From Streptomyces sp. NBC_01237 (lineage in GTDB: Bacteria; Actinomycetota; Actinomycetes; Streptomycetales; Streptomycetaceae), in NCBI RefSeq assembly GCF_035917275.1, contig NZ_CP108509.1, forward strand, positions 186,001-250,000: DNA of 64,000 nucleotides, written 5' to 3'. The position numbers and the translations under genes are program-made. Numbering within the stretch: the stretch's first letter is position 1; each line of letters starts with the position of its first letter. The notes beneath the pieces are model-generated. The model saw only the letters and a program-made list of their open reading frames with translations, was not told the origin of the DNA and made no database searches. Shown here piece after piece: positions 17,064-25,944 of this stretch.

Positions 17064-18343
17064 GTCAGGTTGTCACTCACCGTGGTGGGAAGCGGGGCGG
17101 GCACGCCGAGGGCGAGCAGCGCGGTGTCGTCGTCGAGTCCGTCGCCGAAGGAGGCGAGCAGTCGGCCCAGGGCGTTGATCAGGGCCTGCGGGCCCTGTGC
17201 GGGCTGGGCGGCGCTGAAGGTGCGCAGGGCTTCGTCGCCGTACAGTTCCCGGTCTGGTCCGGTGCGGGCTTCGGTCAGGCCGTCGGTGTACAGAAGCAGG
17301 GTGTCGCCGGGGAGCAGTCGGGTGCGGGCGGCGGTGAAGGAGGCTTGGGGCAGGACGCCGATGAGCATCCCGCCGGGGGTGGGGAGGTAGTCGGTGCTGC
17401 CGTCGGCGCGTTGGATCAGGGCGGAGGGGTGCCCGCCGGAGGCCAGGTGCACGTTGACGCGGCCGTCGCCGTCGGGTTCGAGGACGCCGAATATGGCGGT
17501 GCAGTAGCGGCCCTCGCCGCTGGTGTAGCGCTCGTGCAGCACCGTGTTCAAGGTGGTCAGCGCGGTGATCGGGTCGGCGTCGTGCAGGGCGGCGGCGCGC
17601 AGGGTGTAGCGGGCCAGCGAGGTGACCGCGGCGGCCTGGGGGCCCTTCCCGCACACGTCGCCGAGGAAGAACGCCGACCGCCCGGCGTCCAGAGGGAAGA
17701 GGTCGTAGAAGTCTCCGCCCAGCAGATCCGGGGAGGCCGTGTGGTAGTAGGAGCCGGCTTCCAGGCCCGGAACCGCGGGCAGGGCGGAGGGCAGCAGGCT
17801 CTGCTGGAGGACGGCGAGCGCCTCTTGGAGCCGGGCACGGTCGGCCTCGGACTGCCGACGGGCTTCCTCGGCAGCCTGGCGGGCGCGCAGCAGTTCCGTC
17901 TCGTAGGCGCGGCGGTCACGGGCGTCGAAGAGGGTGGTGCGGATCAGCAGGGGCTCGCCGTCCTCGCTGGTCTTCACCTTCGAGGTGACCAGCACCGGCA
18001 TCCGCTCGCCGGCGGCTCTGATGTCCATGGCGATGCCGCCGGCCTCGCCCTTCATCTGGAGCAGCGGGGCGAAGTGCGTCTCGTGATACAGCCTGCCGCC
18101 CACGGTCAGCAGGTCCGTGAACCGCATCCGTCCCACCACCCGGGAGCGGTCCAGGCCCAGCCACTCCAGCAGCGTGTTGTTGATCTTCGCGATGGTGCCG
18201 TCCATCAGCGTCGACAGATACCCGCACGGAGCCTGCTCGTACAGCTCCTCGGCACTGTCCTCCAGCAGCGAGGTGAACATCGCGTCCGTGGCGTCCGCGT
18301 CCTCCTCGCCCGGTTCAGGGATCTTGTCGGTGCGGCGCATCAT
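17060..18343 (-). CDS. PAS-domain PP2C/SpoIIE phosphatase (RsbP-like)
   Basis: The protein is 427 residues. Residues about 25-150 form a PAS sensor (YLSTLMDGTIAKINNTLLEWLGLDRSRVVG). A short coiled-coil linker (YETELLRARQAAEEARRQSEADRARLQEAL) leads to a SpoIIE/PP2C domain from about 190 (GGDFYDLFPL, LGDVCGKGPQAA, LLLYTDGLTEAR, DDDTALLALG) with the metal-binding Asp residues in place. The order matches Bacillus subtilis RsbP, which dephosphorylates RsbV during energy stress. Its start overlaps the stop of the RsbQ-like gene by one base and its stop overlaps the STAS gene start, giving a tight three-gene unit. Confidence 0.9.
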   Translation of the reverse strand: MMRRTDKIPEPGEEDADATDAMFTSLLEDSAEELYEQAPCGYLSTLMDGTIAKINNTLLEWLGLDRSRVVGRMRFTDLLTVGGRLYHETHFAPLLQMKGEAGGIAMDIRAAGERMPVLVTSKVKTSEDGEPLLIRTTLFDARDRRAYETELLRARQAAEEARRQSEADRARLQEALAVLQQSLLPSALPAVPGLEAGSYYHTASPDLLGGDFYDLFPLDAGRSAFFLGDVCGKGPQAAAVTSLARYTLRAAALHDADPITALTTLNTVLHERYTSGEGRYCTAIFGVLEPDGDGRVNVHLASGGHPSALIQRADGSTDYLPTPGGMLIGVLPQASFTAARTRLLPGDTLLLYTDGLTEARTGPDRELYGDEALRTFSAAQPAQGPQALINALGRLLASFGDGLDDDTALLALGVPAPLPTTVSDNLT

Positions 18344-19143
18344 CAGGCGGTTCCGACGAAGGCGACGACCGCTGCGGCTGTGGCATGGGGCGCGCTCAAT
18401 TGCGGGCAGTGCCCCGTCGCCTCCAGGGTGACCAGGCGGCTGCCGGGGATGGCGTCGCGAACGTAGGCGCCGACTTCGCGGGGGGCGATCACGTCCTGCC
18501 GGGACTCCAGGATCAGGGTCGGCACCGTGACCGTCTTGAGGTCCTCGCGGCTGTCGGACAGGAACGTCGTGCGGGCGAAGACTCGGGCCATGTCCGGGTC
18601 GGTCGCGCAGAACGAGGCGGTCAGTTCCCGGCCGAGTTCGGGCCGGTCATCGTTGCCCATGATGACGGGTGCCATCGCCGCCGACCAGCCCAGATAGTTC
18701 GACTCCAAGGACTCCAGCAGCTCGTCGATGTCCTCCGCGCCGAATCCGCCCCGGTAGCCGTCGTCGTCGATGTAGCGGGGCGAGGGGGCAACCATCACCA
18801 GGCGGGAGATGCGCTCCGGCACCTGCGCCGCCGCGAGCACCCCCACCATCGCGCTGACCGAATGCCCCACGAACGTCACATCCCGCAGGTCCAGCTCCTC
18901 GGCCACCTCAAGCACGTCCTGGGCGTAGCCCTCCAGGGAGCTGTAGCGCCGCTCATCCCAGGCTGAAGGGTTCGCCCGGCCCGAGCCCACGTAGTCGAAG
19001 AGCACCACCCGGTAGTTCTCGGCCAGCGTCGGCGTGACCAGGCGCCACATGTTCTGATCGCAGCCGAACCCGTGCGCCAGCAGGAGCACCGGCCCGTCCG
19101 CACGGCCTGTGACGGTGACGTTGTTCCTGCGACGGATATCCAT
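18343..19143 (-). CDS. RsbQ-like alpha/beta hydrolase
   Basis: ATG 19143 gives 266 residues, close to the 269 of Bacillus RsbQ; an in-frame GTG lies six bases upstream. The fold shows LLAHGFGCDQNMWR and the nucleophile elbow VGHSVSAM (Ser95), with Asp217 (ESRQDV) and His245 (ATGHCP) completing the triad near the RsbQ positions. RsbQ is the hydrolase needed by the PAS phosphatase RsbP, presumably to make or deliver a small hydrophobic ligand for its PAS domain. The one-base overlap with the PAS-phosphatase gene supports the same role here. Confidence 0.88.
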   Translation of the reverse strand: MDIRRRNNVTVTGRADGPVLLLAHGFGCDQNMWRLVTPTLAENYRVVLFDYVGSGRANPSAWDERRYSSLEGYAQDVLEVAEELDLRDVTFVGHSVSAMVGVLAAAQVPERISRLVMVAPSPRYIDDDGYRGGFGAEDIDELLESLESNYLGWSAAMAPVIMGNDDRPELGRELTASFCATDPDMARVFARTTFLSDSREDLKTVTVPTLILESRQDVIAPREVGAYVRDAIPGSRLVTLEATGHCPQLSAPHATAAAVVAFVGTA

Positions 19144-19487
19144 ACTCACCAGTTTCCCATCCTCCGCCCCGCACAAGAGCGCACAGGAGCGTGGGCCTAC
19201 CCACACCTGGCGACCTCGCCGGGAACGGCTCGCCCGCGCCCCCGGACGTTCTTCGTCGGTGCGCCGCCTCCGTCAGCCGAGCCCGGCCCCCGCGGGCGGC
19301 TTCGGGACCGGCGGTTCTCACCATCGCACCGGTATTCAACGCGTTCACGCCTCCGGCCGCCCGGGGGCTCTTCCCGCGTCGCGTTGCGGCGATACGACAG
19401 GAACAGCGCACGAGGAACGACGCACCCGCGTCCTTGCCGGGCCTCTTCGGGGGACGGCCGTGCACAACGACACACAGGAGCGAGGAG

Positions 19488-20318
19488 ATGACGATGGATT
19501 CCCAGTTCGACACTGCGGTGGCGGCGTACGAGAGCAGCATGGAGGTGATGCCGTTCCGGGAGCACGTCGAGGCGTACAGCTTCCTGAACGCGGTCGGCGA
19601 CATCTGCGGGCGGGATGTGCTCGACCTCGGGTGCGGCAGCGGGCTGTACGCCCGTCAGCTGCGCCGCGCCGGGGCGGCTCGTGCGGTGGGGATGGACGAG
19701 TCGGCCCCCATGGTGGAGCACGCGCAGCGGCGAGAGGAGCACGAGGGGCTGGGCGTGGAGTACGTGGCAGCGAACGCCGCCGACCCCACCGCCGGCTACC
19801 TGCCGGGCATCACCGGATCATTCGACGTGGTCACGGCCGTGTACGTGCTGCCCTACGCGTCCAGCCCGGAAGCGCTGGAGGGGTTCTGTGCGACGGCGCG
19901 ACGCGCGCTGCGCGCGACGGGCGGACGGTTTGTGGCCGCAGTGCTCAACCCCGAGTTCTCCACGGATCCGGAGTGGTACCGGGGCTACGGCATGCTCCTG
20001 AGCTCGCAGCAGTCACCGGCGGAGGGCACACCGGGGCACCTGCGGGCCTGGGTCGGGCCGGAGGTGCTGGACCTGGACTTCTTCCGCTGGTCCGCGGCAG
20101 CGCACGAGCGGGCTCTCGAGGCGGCCGGATTCGACCGCGTCTCGTGGATCCGCCCGACTGTCTCCGAAGAGGGCCGCGCGAGGTACGGGGAGGCGTTCTG
20201 GGCGAACTACCTCGACTGCCCCCACGCGCTGATCATCGACGCGCAGGCCGGCCCCGGGGCTGTGTCCGACACCCCGGCCGGCCCGGCCGGGAGCACTCCA
20301 GCGACCCCGACGAAGTGA
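19488..20318 (+). CDS. Class I SAM-dependent methyltransferase of the cyclodipeptide cluster
   Basis: ATG 19488 follows GGAG; a second ATG six bases on also fits. The product is about 276 residues with the SAM-binding loop DVLDLGCGSGLYARQL (near residue 42), an acidic ribose contact (GMDES) and SFDVVTAVYVLPYA. It resembles small-molecule N/O-methyltransferases, not RNA or DNA enzymes. It is the first gene of a plus-strand set with a cyclodipeptide synthase and a P450, so it probably methylates the diketopiperazine or its oxidised form. Its own regulator is not obvious; the divergent neighbour is the RsbQ-like gene. Confidence 0.82.
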   Translation: MTMDSQFDTAVAAYESSMEVMPFREHVEAYSFLNAVGDICGRDVLDLGCGSGLYARQLRRAGAARAVGMDESAPMVEHAQRREEHEGLGVEYVAANAADPTAGYLPGITGSFDVVTAVYVLPYASSPEALEGFCATARRALRATGGRFVAAVLNPEFSTDPEWYRGYGMLLSSQQSPAEGTPGHLRAWVGPEVLDLDFFRWSAAAHERALEAAGFDRVSWIRPTVSEEGRARYGEAFWANYLDCPHALIIDAQAGPGAVSDTPAGPAGSTPATPTK

Positions 20319-20383
20319 GCCCTCTTCCACGAGCAAGCTCTGCGAACGCCCTGCCCCGACCGACCGGAGACGAGGCCACTCCC

Positions 20384-21169
20384 ATGAACCGATTCCGTAC
20401 AGCTTCACCGCCCATCACCGACGCGGACGGGCCCCCCGGCACGACGGCACAAGATCCCTCAGGCCCCAGCGGGTTCCGGGTAGAGGGGCTCGATCTCCAC
20501 AGCTGCCACCTGGCCGAGCGGTACGGCACCCTGGTGCTGGGCCTGTCACCGTTCAACTCCTTCTACTCCACGCAGACCGTGACCGCACTGTGCCGAAGCG
20601 CCGCCGCTTCCTTCGCCGACGTGCACGTGGTCCTTCCGGGGGCGCCCGAATCCGCGCTGCGCTACATATCCGCGGGCAAGGCCCCACGGCACGCGGTCCA
20701 GCGCTCCAAGCGCGTCATCCACAACATGCGCAACGTCGCACGTCGCACCCTCGCCGACTGCGGGATGCCCGACACGGACACCCGGGTCCATGTGATGACC
20801 CGCTTCGCCTCCCACCCGCGCTACCAGAAGAGCCGGGCCCGCATCGAGACCGCCTACCGCACGCAAGATCGGATGCGAGAGGCGGTGCACGCGATGACCC
20901 GTACGGCCCTGGCCACGTCGACCGACTCGGAGCCCACACCCGGCCAGATCGAGATCAACACCCGCTACATCTTCGCCGAGGCCCCGCTGCTGCTGGATGC
21001 GGCCGGAATGCTCGCGCGACCCAGCACCCTGTTCGTCTACCACCGCAGGGTTCCCGTCTACGACGTGGTGTCCGCCGGCCTGGTCCCCGGCCTCACCGTC
21101 GGGACGGGCCACACCCTGTCCGTAATCACCGATGAGAGGAACGACCGTGGCTCCGATGATTCCCGATGA
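20384..21169 (+). CDS. Cyclodipeptide synthase
   Basis: The protein is 261 residues from ATG 20384. It aligns with AlbC-type cyclodipeptide synthases: TLVLGLSPFNSFYS carries the nucleophilic Ser (Ser55) and Asn58 of the NYQ-type subfamily. RYIFAEAPLLLDAAGML supplies the Tyr195/Glu199 pair, and LFVYHRRVP holds Tyr219, equivalent to AlbC Y178, E182 and Y202. A basic helix (KRVIHNMRNVARRTL) suits aminoacyl-tRNA binding. The enzyme takes two aminoacyl-tRNAs and forms a cyclic dipeptide. A disordered 30-residue N-terminal extension precedes the fold. The specificity pockets cannot be read reliably by eye. The P450 start overlaps its 3-prime end by 23 bases. Confidence 0.92.
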   Translation: MNRFRTASPPITDADGPPGTTAQDPSGPSGFRVEGLDLHSCHLAERYGTLVLGLSPFNSFYSTQTVTALCRSAAASFADVHVVLPGAPESALRYISAGKAPRHAVQRSKRVIHNMRNVARRTLADCGMPDTDTRVHVMTRFASHPRYQKSRARIETAYRTQDRMREAVHAMTRTALATSTDSEPTPGQIEINTRYIFAEAPLLLDAAGMLARPSTLFVYHRRVPVYDVVSAGLVPGLTVGTGHTLSVITDERNDRGSDDSR

Positions 21170-22376
21170 ACTGACCTGGCCCGACTCCTTCCCCACCCGA
21201 GGACACGGCCTGCCCCCCGAGATGTTCGACCTCCTGCGGCGCGAAAGGCCGGTTGCCCCGGTGACATTCCCCTCCGGCCACCGCGCCTGGCTGGTGACCC
21301 GCCGCAACGACATCACCACGATCGGATCAAGCCGCAACTTCTCCCGCGACCTCACCTGCCCCGGCGGTCAGCGCATCGCCGGGGACGACTTCAACAGCGT
21401 GCCCGGCGGCATCTTCAACCTCGACCCGCCCGAGCACACCACCGTACGGCGCGTGGTCCAGCCGTTCTTCAGCTCGGCCGCCGCGACGGCCCTCGAACCC
21501 GCCATAGCCCTGGCCGCCGCCGACCTGGCGACGACGCTGCACGACGGCCCCAACCCCGCGGACCTGCACCGCGCCTACGCACATCCGCTCGCGGCGACCC
21601 TGGCCTGTGACCTCATGCGCGTGGCACCACGCCAACGCCGCAAGATCGTGCCCCGGCTGCGCTCACAGGTCGACTACACGACACCGGCCGCCAAGATCGA
21701 CACCTCCACCCGGTGGATGCTCGACTTCGCCGACGAGGTCATCGAAGCCAAGAGGGCCGACTACGAGGACGACCGCGAACCGCGCGACCCGGTCGAGGCG
21801 CTGATCCAAGCCCACCACCGCGGGGCCATCACCTCGGAGCATCTGCACGCCACGGTGATGTATCTGTTCGTCACCTCCGCGGAACCGGTCACAGGCCCGG
21901 TCACCACCGGCGTCTACACCCTGCTGCGCCACGGCGACCAGCTCGCCCGAATACTGCGCGACCCCACCCTGTGGCCCACCGCGGTGGCCGAACTGCTGCG
22001 ACTGCACCACAACGGAATGACCTCCATGCCCCGCGTCGCCCTGGCGGACACCGAACTGCACGGGGTACGCATCCGGGCCGGCGACGCCGTCGTCACCCCC
22101 TGGGTCGCCGCGACCTGGGACCCGGAACACTACAAACAACCAGAGCGGTTTCGCCTCGACCGCAGCGCACGGGAGGACCCCGCCGTCACCTTCGGCACCG
22201 GCCCCCACTTCTGCCTCGGCGTCAATATCGCCCGCCTGTACCTGCAGACGGCGCTCTCGACCCTCTTCACACATCTGCCGGAGCTGGCGCTGGCGGCCAA
22301 ACACGAGGACATCGCCTGGGAACCCGACACCTACCTGTTCACCCGACCGACAGAACTGCCCGTCACCTGGTCCTGA
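21147..22376 (+). CDS. Cytochrome P450 of the cyclodipeptide cluster
   Basis: GTG 21147 follows GAGAGG, giving 409 residues. The haem loop FGTGPHFCLGVNIAR and the ExxR pair (ELLRL) are intact. The I-helix reads LFVTSAEPVTGPVTT, lacking the usual acid in the (A/G)Gx(D/E)T motif, and a TTPAAKID stretch recalls SSADPIPAAKIN of CYP121, the mycobacterial cyclo-dityrosine P450. By context it should oxidise the cyclodipeptide, by coupling, dehydrogenation or hydroxylation. It is the last gene of the cluster, and two strong hairpins follow it. Confidence 0.88.
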   Translation: MAPMIPDELTWPDSFPTRGHGLPPEMFDLLRRERPVAPVTFPSGHRAWLVTRRNDITTIGSSRNFSRDLTCPGGQRIAGDDFNSVPGGIFNLDPPEHTTVRRVVQPFFSSAAATALEPAIALAAADLATTLHDGPNPADLHRAYAHPLAATLACDLMRVAPRQRRKIVPRLRSQVDYTTPAAKIDTSTRWMLDFADEVIEAKRADYEDDREPRDPVEALIQAHHRGAITSEHLHATVMYLFVTSAEPVTGPVTTGVYTLLRHGDQLARILRDPTLWPTAVAELLRLHHNGMTSMPRVALADTELHGVRIRAGDAVVTPWVAATWDPEHYKQPERFRLDRSAREDPAVTFGTGPHFCLGVNIARLYLQTALSTLFTHLPELALAAKHEDIAWEPDTYLFTRPTELPVTWS

Positions 22377-22443
22377 GCCGCGCCGATCAGCAGCGTCTTC
22401 CCGGAAGCGGGCAGGCCGTTGACGGGAGCTCCGGGACCGGTGC

Positions 22444-22477
22444 CGGCAGCCCCGGCCCGACTGGGCCGGGGCTGCCG
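22444..22477 (+). terminator. Terminator hairpin after the P450 gene
   Basis: Perfect 15-base GC-rich arms (22444-22458, 22463-22477) close a four-base GACT loop, 67 bases after the P450 stop. It should end the cyclodipeptide operon transcript. Confidence 0.7.
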
Positions 22478-22517
22478 ATCATCACCAGGTACCGACAGAT
22501 GCGGGAAACCATCGGAG

Positions 22518-22550
22518 GGACTGGCGATGCGGTCGACGCATCGCCAGTCC
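22518..22550. terminator. Second hairpin after the P450 gene
   Basis: Arms of 14 perfect bases (22518-22531, 22537-22550) flank GTCGA. With the preceding hairpin it forms a tandem terminator between the P450 gene and the convergent regulator that ends at 22795. The rest of 22551-22794 holds nothing recognised. Confidence 0.6.
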
Positions 22551-22794
22551 GGTGCGCAGTGCTCCGGTCAGCTCGCGGCGCATTTCGCCGCAGCCGGACG
22601 GACCGTGCGTGCCCGGGACGCTCGCGCCGACCGCACGAACGAGAGTCACCTCGACACCCCGGCGCCGCCCAGAAGCACCACCAGGGCCGGAAGCAGAAAC
22701 CGGACAGGACGGGTGGCCGCAGGAGCAGCCCGGCGCCGCGGCGATGTGGGCGGGCGCGGAACCACCCGGCCGGACCTCGCCGACAGCCGCTACG

Positions 22795-24111
22795 TCACCC
22801 GCGGGCGCGCGGCCCGGCGGGATCGGCTCCCCCGGTCCGTACGCGGCGGCGGAAGGCCGCCATCGACTGGCGTAGTTCTGCCACGTTCGTGTGCGTGGGC
22901 ATGGAAGAGACTGCCCGGGCGCTGGCGAAGGCCTTCTGGGCGTGTGGGAGCGCTTGGTCCCACTGCCCTGCGTGGAGCAGGGCGAGTGCGATCTGGCTGT
23001 GCGTGATGGCCAGGGCTCTGTGATGGTCGTCGGGTCTTGTTCTCAGTGAGTCGAGGAGGGCCTGCAGGTGGTCGGGGCCTGCTCCCAGGGCCTTGAGAAC
23101 GAGGGCGCGCTGGTACTGGAGGGAAGCGTTGGTGTACGTGTCGAAGGGGCTCGTTGCCTGGTGGTCCTCAGGGTGTACGCGCAAGGCGGTGGAGAGGGCG
23201 CGGAGGGCGGCGGGGCGGTCGCCGGCCCGGGCGAGGGCGAGGGCGCGACCGGAGTGGAGGAAGCTCCGGACCGCAGGCGCCGCGTTCGGTCCTGCGATCT
23301 CAATGGCGTCGCCGGTGAGTTTCAGACTGAGCGCGCTCTCGCCGACGCTGTCCGCCAGGGTCGCCAGGGCGCGGAGGGTGATCGCGTAGTCGGACCGGGA
23401 TCCGGCCCGACGGGCGAGTCTCAGCGCGTGCTGGTAGTAGCCCTGGGCGACCCCCGGACGACCGCTGTCGGCGGCAATGGCGGCCTGGACGTAGCTCAGC
23501 CGGGCAAGGGCGGTGAGGACTTCCGGCCTGTCGGTCTCGGTGCTGCGTGCGACGAGGAGGCGAGGTGTTTCATCGGCCAAGTAGCGTGACACGGCGCTGC
23601 CGATCGTCAGACCCCCATAGCGCTGGACGTGTTCGTAGAAGAAGCTGCTGAGGTATTCCAGGCGCTGTGCGGTGAACGAGCGGTGGCTGTCGGAATTCCG
23701 CAGCCGGAGCCCTGCTGCTGTGCTGAGCTCGGCTTCGATCTCTTGGCCGGAAAAGAGGCGCGCAGTGCCGCCTTGTCCGCCGGATTCGACATCGATGACG
23801 GCGAATTCGGCGAGTGCGAGGATCGGGTGCCTGTTCGAGGAAGGCGTTGCGCGTTGTCGGGGGGCCAGCCCCGTCCATTCGGAAGTCACCAGCCGGCCCA
23901 GGCGACGGCTGAGGACCTCGGCCACCAGAGCGGGCACGGGAGGACGCGGGCGCGACCCGGACAGCCAGTGCGCGACCGCCGTCCGGTCGTAGGTCAGGTG
24001 CAGGCCGTGGAGAGTGCCGAGCCGGTTCACTTCCCGGGCCAACTCCCCGTTGGTCCACCGCGCCTCCTGCTGAAGAGCCGCCAGGCGGGTGTTACGCGTT
24101 CCCTTAGGCAC
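22795..24111 (-). CDS. HTH/TPR-type transcriptional regulator
   Basis: The protein is 438 residues. Residues 1-75 resemble an XRE-like helix-turn-helix (LAALQQEARWTNGELAREVNRLGTLHGLHLTYDRTAVAHWLSGSRPRPPVPALVAEVLSRRLGR). The rest is helical TPR-like repeats (AAIAADSGRPGVAQGYYQHALRLARRAGS, SVGESALSLKLTGDAIEIA, QYQRALVLKALGAG, ALALLHAGQWDQALPHAQKAF). This layout is common in Streptomyces regulators near small biosynthetic clusters. It faces the cyclodipeptide operon, so it is a reasonable but unproven candidate regulator. Its ATG at 24111 lacks a strong ribosome site. Confidence 0.78.
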   Translation of the reverse strand: MPKGTRNTRLAALQQEARWTNGELAREVNRLGTLHGLHLTYDRTAVAHWLSGSRPRPPVPALVAEVLSRRLGRLVTSEWTGLAPRQRATPSSNRHPILALAEFAVIDVESGGQGGTARLFSGQEIEAELSTAAGLRLRNSDSHRSFTAQRLEYLSSFFYEHVQRYGGLTIGSAVSRYLADETPRLLVARSTETDRPEVLTALARLSYVQAAIAADSGRPGVAQGYYQHALRLARRAGSRSDYAITLRALATLADSVGESALSLKLTGDAIEIAGPNAAPAVRSFLHSGRALALARAGDRPAALRALSTALRVHPEDHQATSPFDTYTNASLQYQRALVLKALGAGPDHLQALLDSLRTRPDDHHRALAITHSQIALALLHAGQWDQALPHAQKAFASARAVSSMPTHTNVAELRQSMAAFRRRVRTGGADPAGPRARG

Positions 24112-24395
24112 GGCTGCCCCCGTTCCACAGCACCAGCGTGGTCCTGACAGATGCCAGAAAATGCCGCCACGATGCTGGGACCGTCCACACTAGGACCGAC
24201 GGCGATACACGTCCCAGCGAATTCCGGACAGCCCCACAAAGGTCACGGGGCTCTGTTCAATGGCTTTCCCCATGCCTTTCCGGCCTGTCTCCGATCACGG
24301 TATGTCCGGCAACCCGACAGGCTATCGCCAAGCCGGCCATGCTCCCCGCGCGTGGAATCTGATCCGGTGCCAGCAGAAATCATCGGCACGCAGTG

Positions 24396-24518
24396 CTGGA
24401 CGCCGTCCACCTGGAACCTGGCGCCGACGTCGCCGACGTGACCACGCTTCAGATTCGCGAGGTCGTCGAGCGGCTGGTCGCCGTCGGCCAGTGGCGGCCA
24501 GGTGACCCGAAGGTTCTG
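24396..24518 (+). pseudogene. Transposase remnant
   Basis: The stretch reads LDAVHLEPGADVADVTTLQIREVVERLVAVGQWRPGDPKVL and then loses the frame. It looks like the segment just before the catalytic DAGYD motif in a common Streptomyces DDE transposase family, which has PGADVxxVTxxQxREVVxRLxxxGxWxxGDPxIL. The following catalytic part is missing. Confidence 0.5.
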
Positions 24519-24538
24519 CACCGCTGGGCCTCGGTGCG

Positions 24539-24640
24539 TCCACGTACAAGATCGTGGCCATGATGGCGCGCAGGTCGTGCTCGGGCTGTCGGCCGAGCGT
24601 CATGGGCCTGCCGCGACGCTCGAAACGCCAAGCAATCAGG
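24539..24640 (-). pseudogene. Possible IS5-family N-terminal remnant
   Basis: A minus-strand segment reads RRGRPMTLGRQPEHDLRAIMATILYVD, similar to the N-terminal domain of IS5-type transposases (GRPxxxDLRxxxNAILYV). It abuts the other transposase scrap in opposite orientation. The match is short. Nothing else is recognised in 24112-24668. Confidence 0.35.
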
Positions 24641-24668
24641 ACCGGGTCGATCGGCTCCCGGCGGGACG

Positions 24669-25334
24669 TCACACTCCGATGAAGCTCACGGTTTCCGTCA
24701 TGTCCGCCCGACCGGTACTCAGCTGTGGCACGCCTTCCTTCTCGAATCCCACCGCGACGCCGCAGAACAGTACGAGCCCGTCGTCTGCTCCGACGATCCG
24801 GCTGACCGTCTTGCGGTACATCGTCCACATCACCTGGGGACAGCTGTGCAGCCCTTCCGCCCTCAGCAACAGCATGACCGTCTGCAGGTGCATTCCCGCG
24901 TCCCCCCACTGCCCTGGCCCCATCGTCCGGTCGAGGTAGCAGAACAGCACGACCGGGACCTCGAACGCCTGCGAGTTCAAGGCGGCCATCTTCATGGGCC
25001 TTTCGGGGTCGTCGCGCTCGATTCCCAGTGCCTTGTACCGCTGGGCTGCCGCGGCGGAGAAGCGGTCCACGTACGGAGAGGTCAGTTCGGCCGGGTACAT
25101 CGGATACTCCCGCCCATCTCCCGGGTCTCCTGTCAGCGCCCTGGCGGTCGCGCGCCTCTTCAGTTCGGCCAGGGGCTCGCCGGCCACGGCATATACATGC
25201 CACGGCTGAAGGTTCCCACTCGACGGAGCCCGATTCGCCGCCGTCAGGACGCGTTCGAGAAGCTCTCTGGGCACCGGCTCATCGCTGAACGCCCGCACAG
25301 CCCGGCGACTGGCCACGGCTTCATACACGTCCAT
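24669..25334 (-). CDS. Nitroreductase-family flavoprotein
   Basis: The start is ATG 25334 after AAAGGA, giving 221 residues; a longer upstream frame adds about 80 residues that do not fit the family. MDVYEAVASRRAVRAFSDEPVPRELLERVLTAANRAPSSGNLQPWHVYAV is the classic nitroreductase opening, with the FMN-binding SRRxxRxF and APSSGNLQPW motifs. Further in are MHLQTVMLLLRAEGLHSCPQ and VGFEKEG. Such enzymes reduce nitro groups, quinones or enones using NAD(P)H and FMN. It stands alone among transposon relics. Confidence 0.85.
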   Translation of the reverse strand: MDVYEAVASRRAVRAFSDEPVPRELLERVLTAANRAPSSGNLQPWHVYAVAGEPLAELKRRATARALTGDPGDGREYPMYPAELTSPYVDRFSAAAAQRYKALGIERDDPERPMKMAALNSQAFEVPVVLFCYLDRTMGPGQWGDAGMHLQTVMLLLRAEGLHSCPQVMWTMYRKTVSRIVGADDGLVLFCGVAVGFEKEGVPQLSTGRADMTETVSFIGV

Positions 25335-25940
25335 GTCTGCGCGTCCTTTCACGTAAGGACAGCTTCCCTGAATGGCGTCGTCGGCGGCGGCAGGAATCAC
25401 GAACCGCTCGTGCACAAGGTCCAGTTCACCGGCCCACGCGGTTCGTGGCGTTCTGGCTCCGCGAAGGGCCGTCTCTCCGCCGTACGGCGCCAGGGACTTC
25501 GAGGAGAACCGCGAGAACCGCTTCCGCTCGCGGTCTTTGACGGTCACCTGGCCCCCGCCTGTGCGGCTCTCCACGCCTCACGCCTCGCCAGCCAATGGCA
25601 ACACGGATCAGGGCAGTGCTTGGGGGCGTATCGAGGCGATGACCGCGGAGGCCGATGCGCCACGGTATGCCTCCCGTTGGGGGCTTCACCCACTGTCCGT
25701 GGTCAGGTCCGCGCGCACCAGCGCTCGAAGTCGACGTTTTCGGTCTCAGGGCGTCGTGTACCGGTCGATCTGCGCGGGCGCGAGGATCTACGATCTCGGC
25801 GGCGTCCTGAAGCTCCTGGAGGCAGCGTGCGAACTCCTCGGCCACATGCCGGTAGGCGCCCTGGGCGGCTGGTGCCGCCGCCGCTCCGGTCGGCGTAGAA
25901 GCCGGTCCTGGTCACGCCCAACCGCTCGGAGAGGGGTCTT
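25335..25940. other. Intergenic region, no supported gene
   Basis: This 600-base stretch has open frames on both strands with Arg/Gly/Pro-rich products. One minus-strand piece near 25845-25750 (MAEEFARCLQELQDAAEIVD) looks briefly protein-like but has no context. I see no RNA, repeat or clear promoter. Confidence 0.3.
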
Positions 25941-25944
25941 CATG

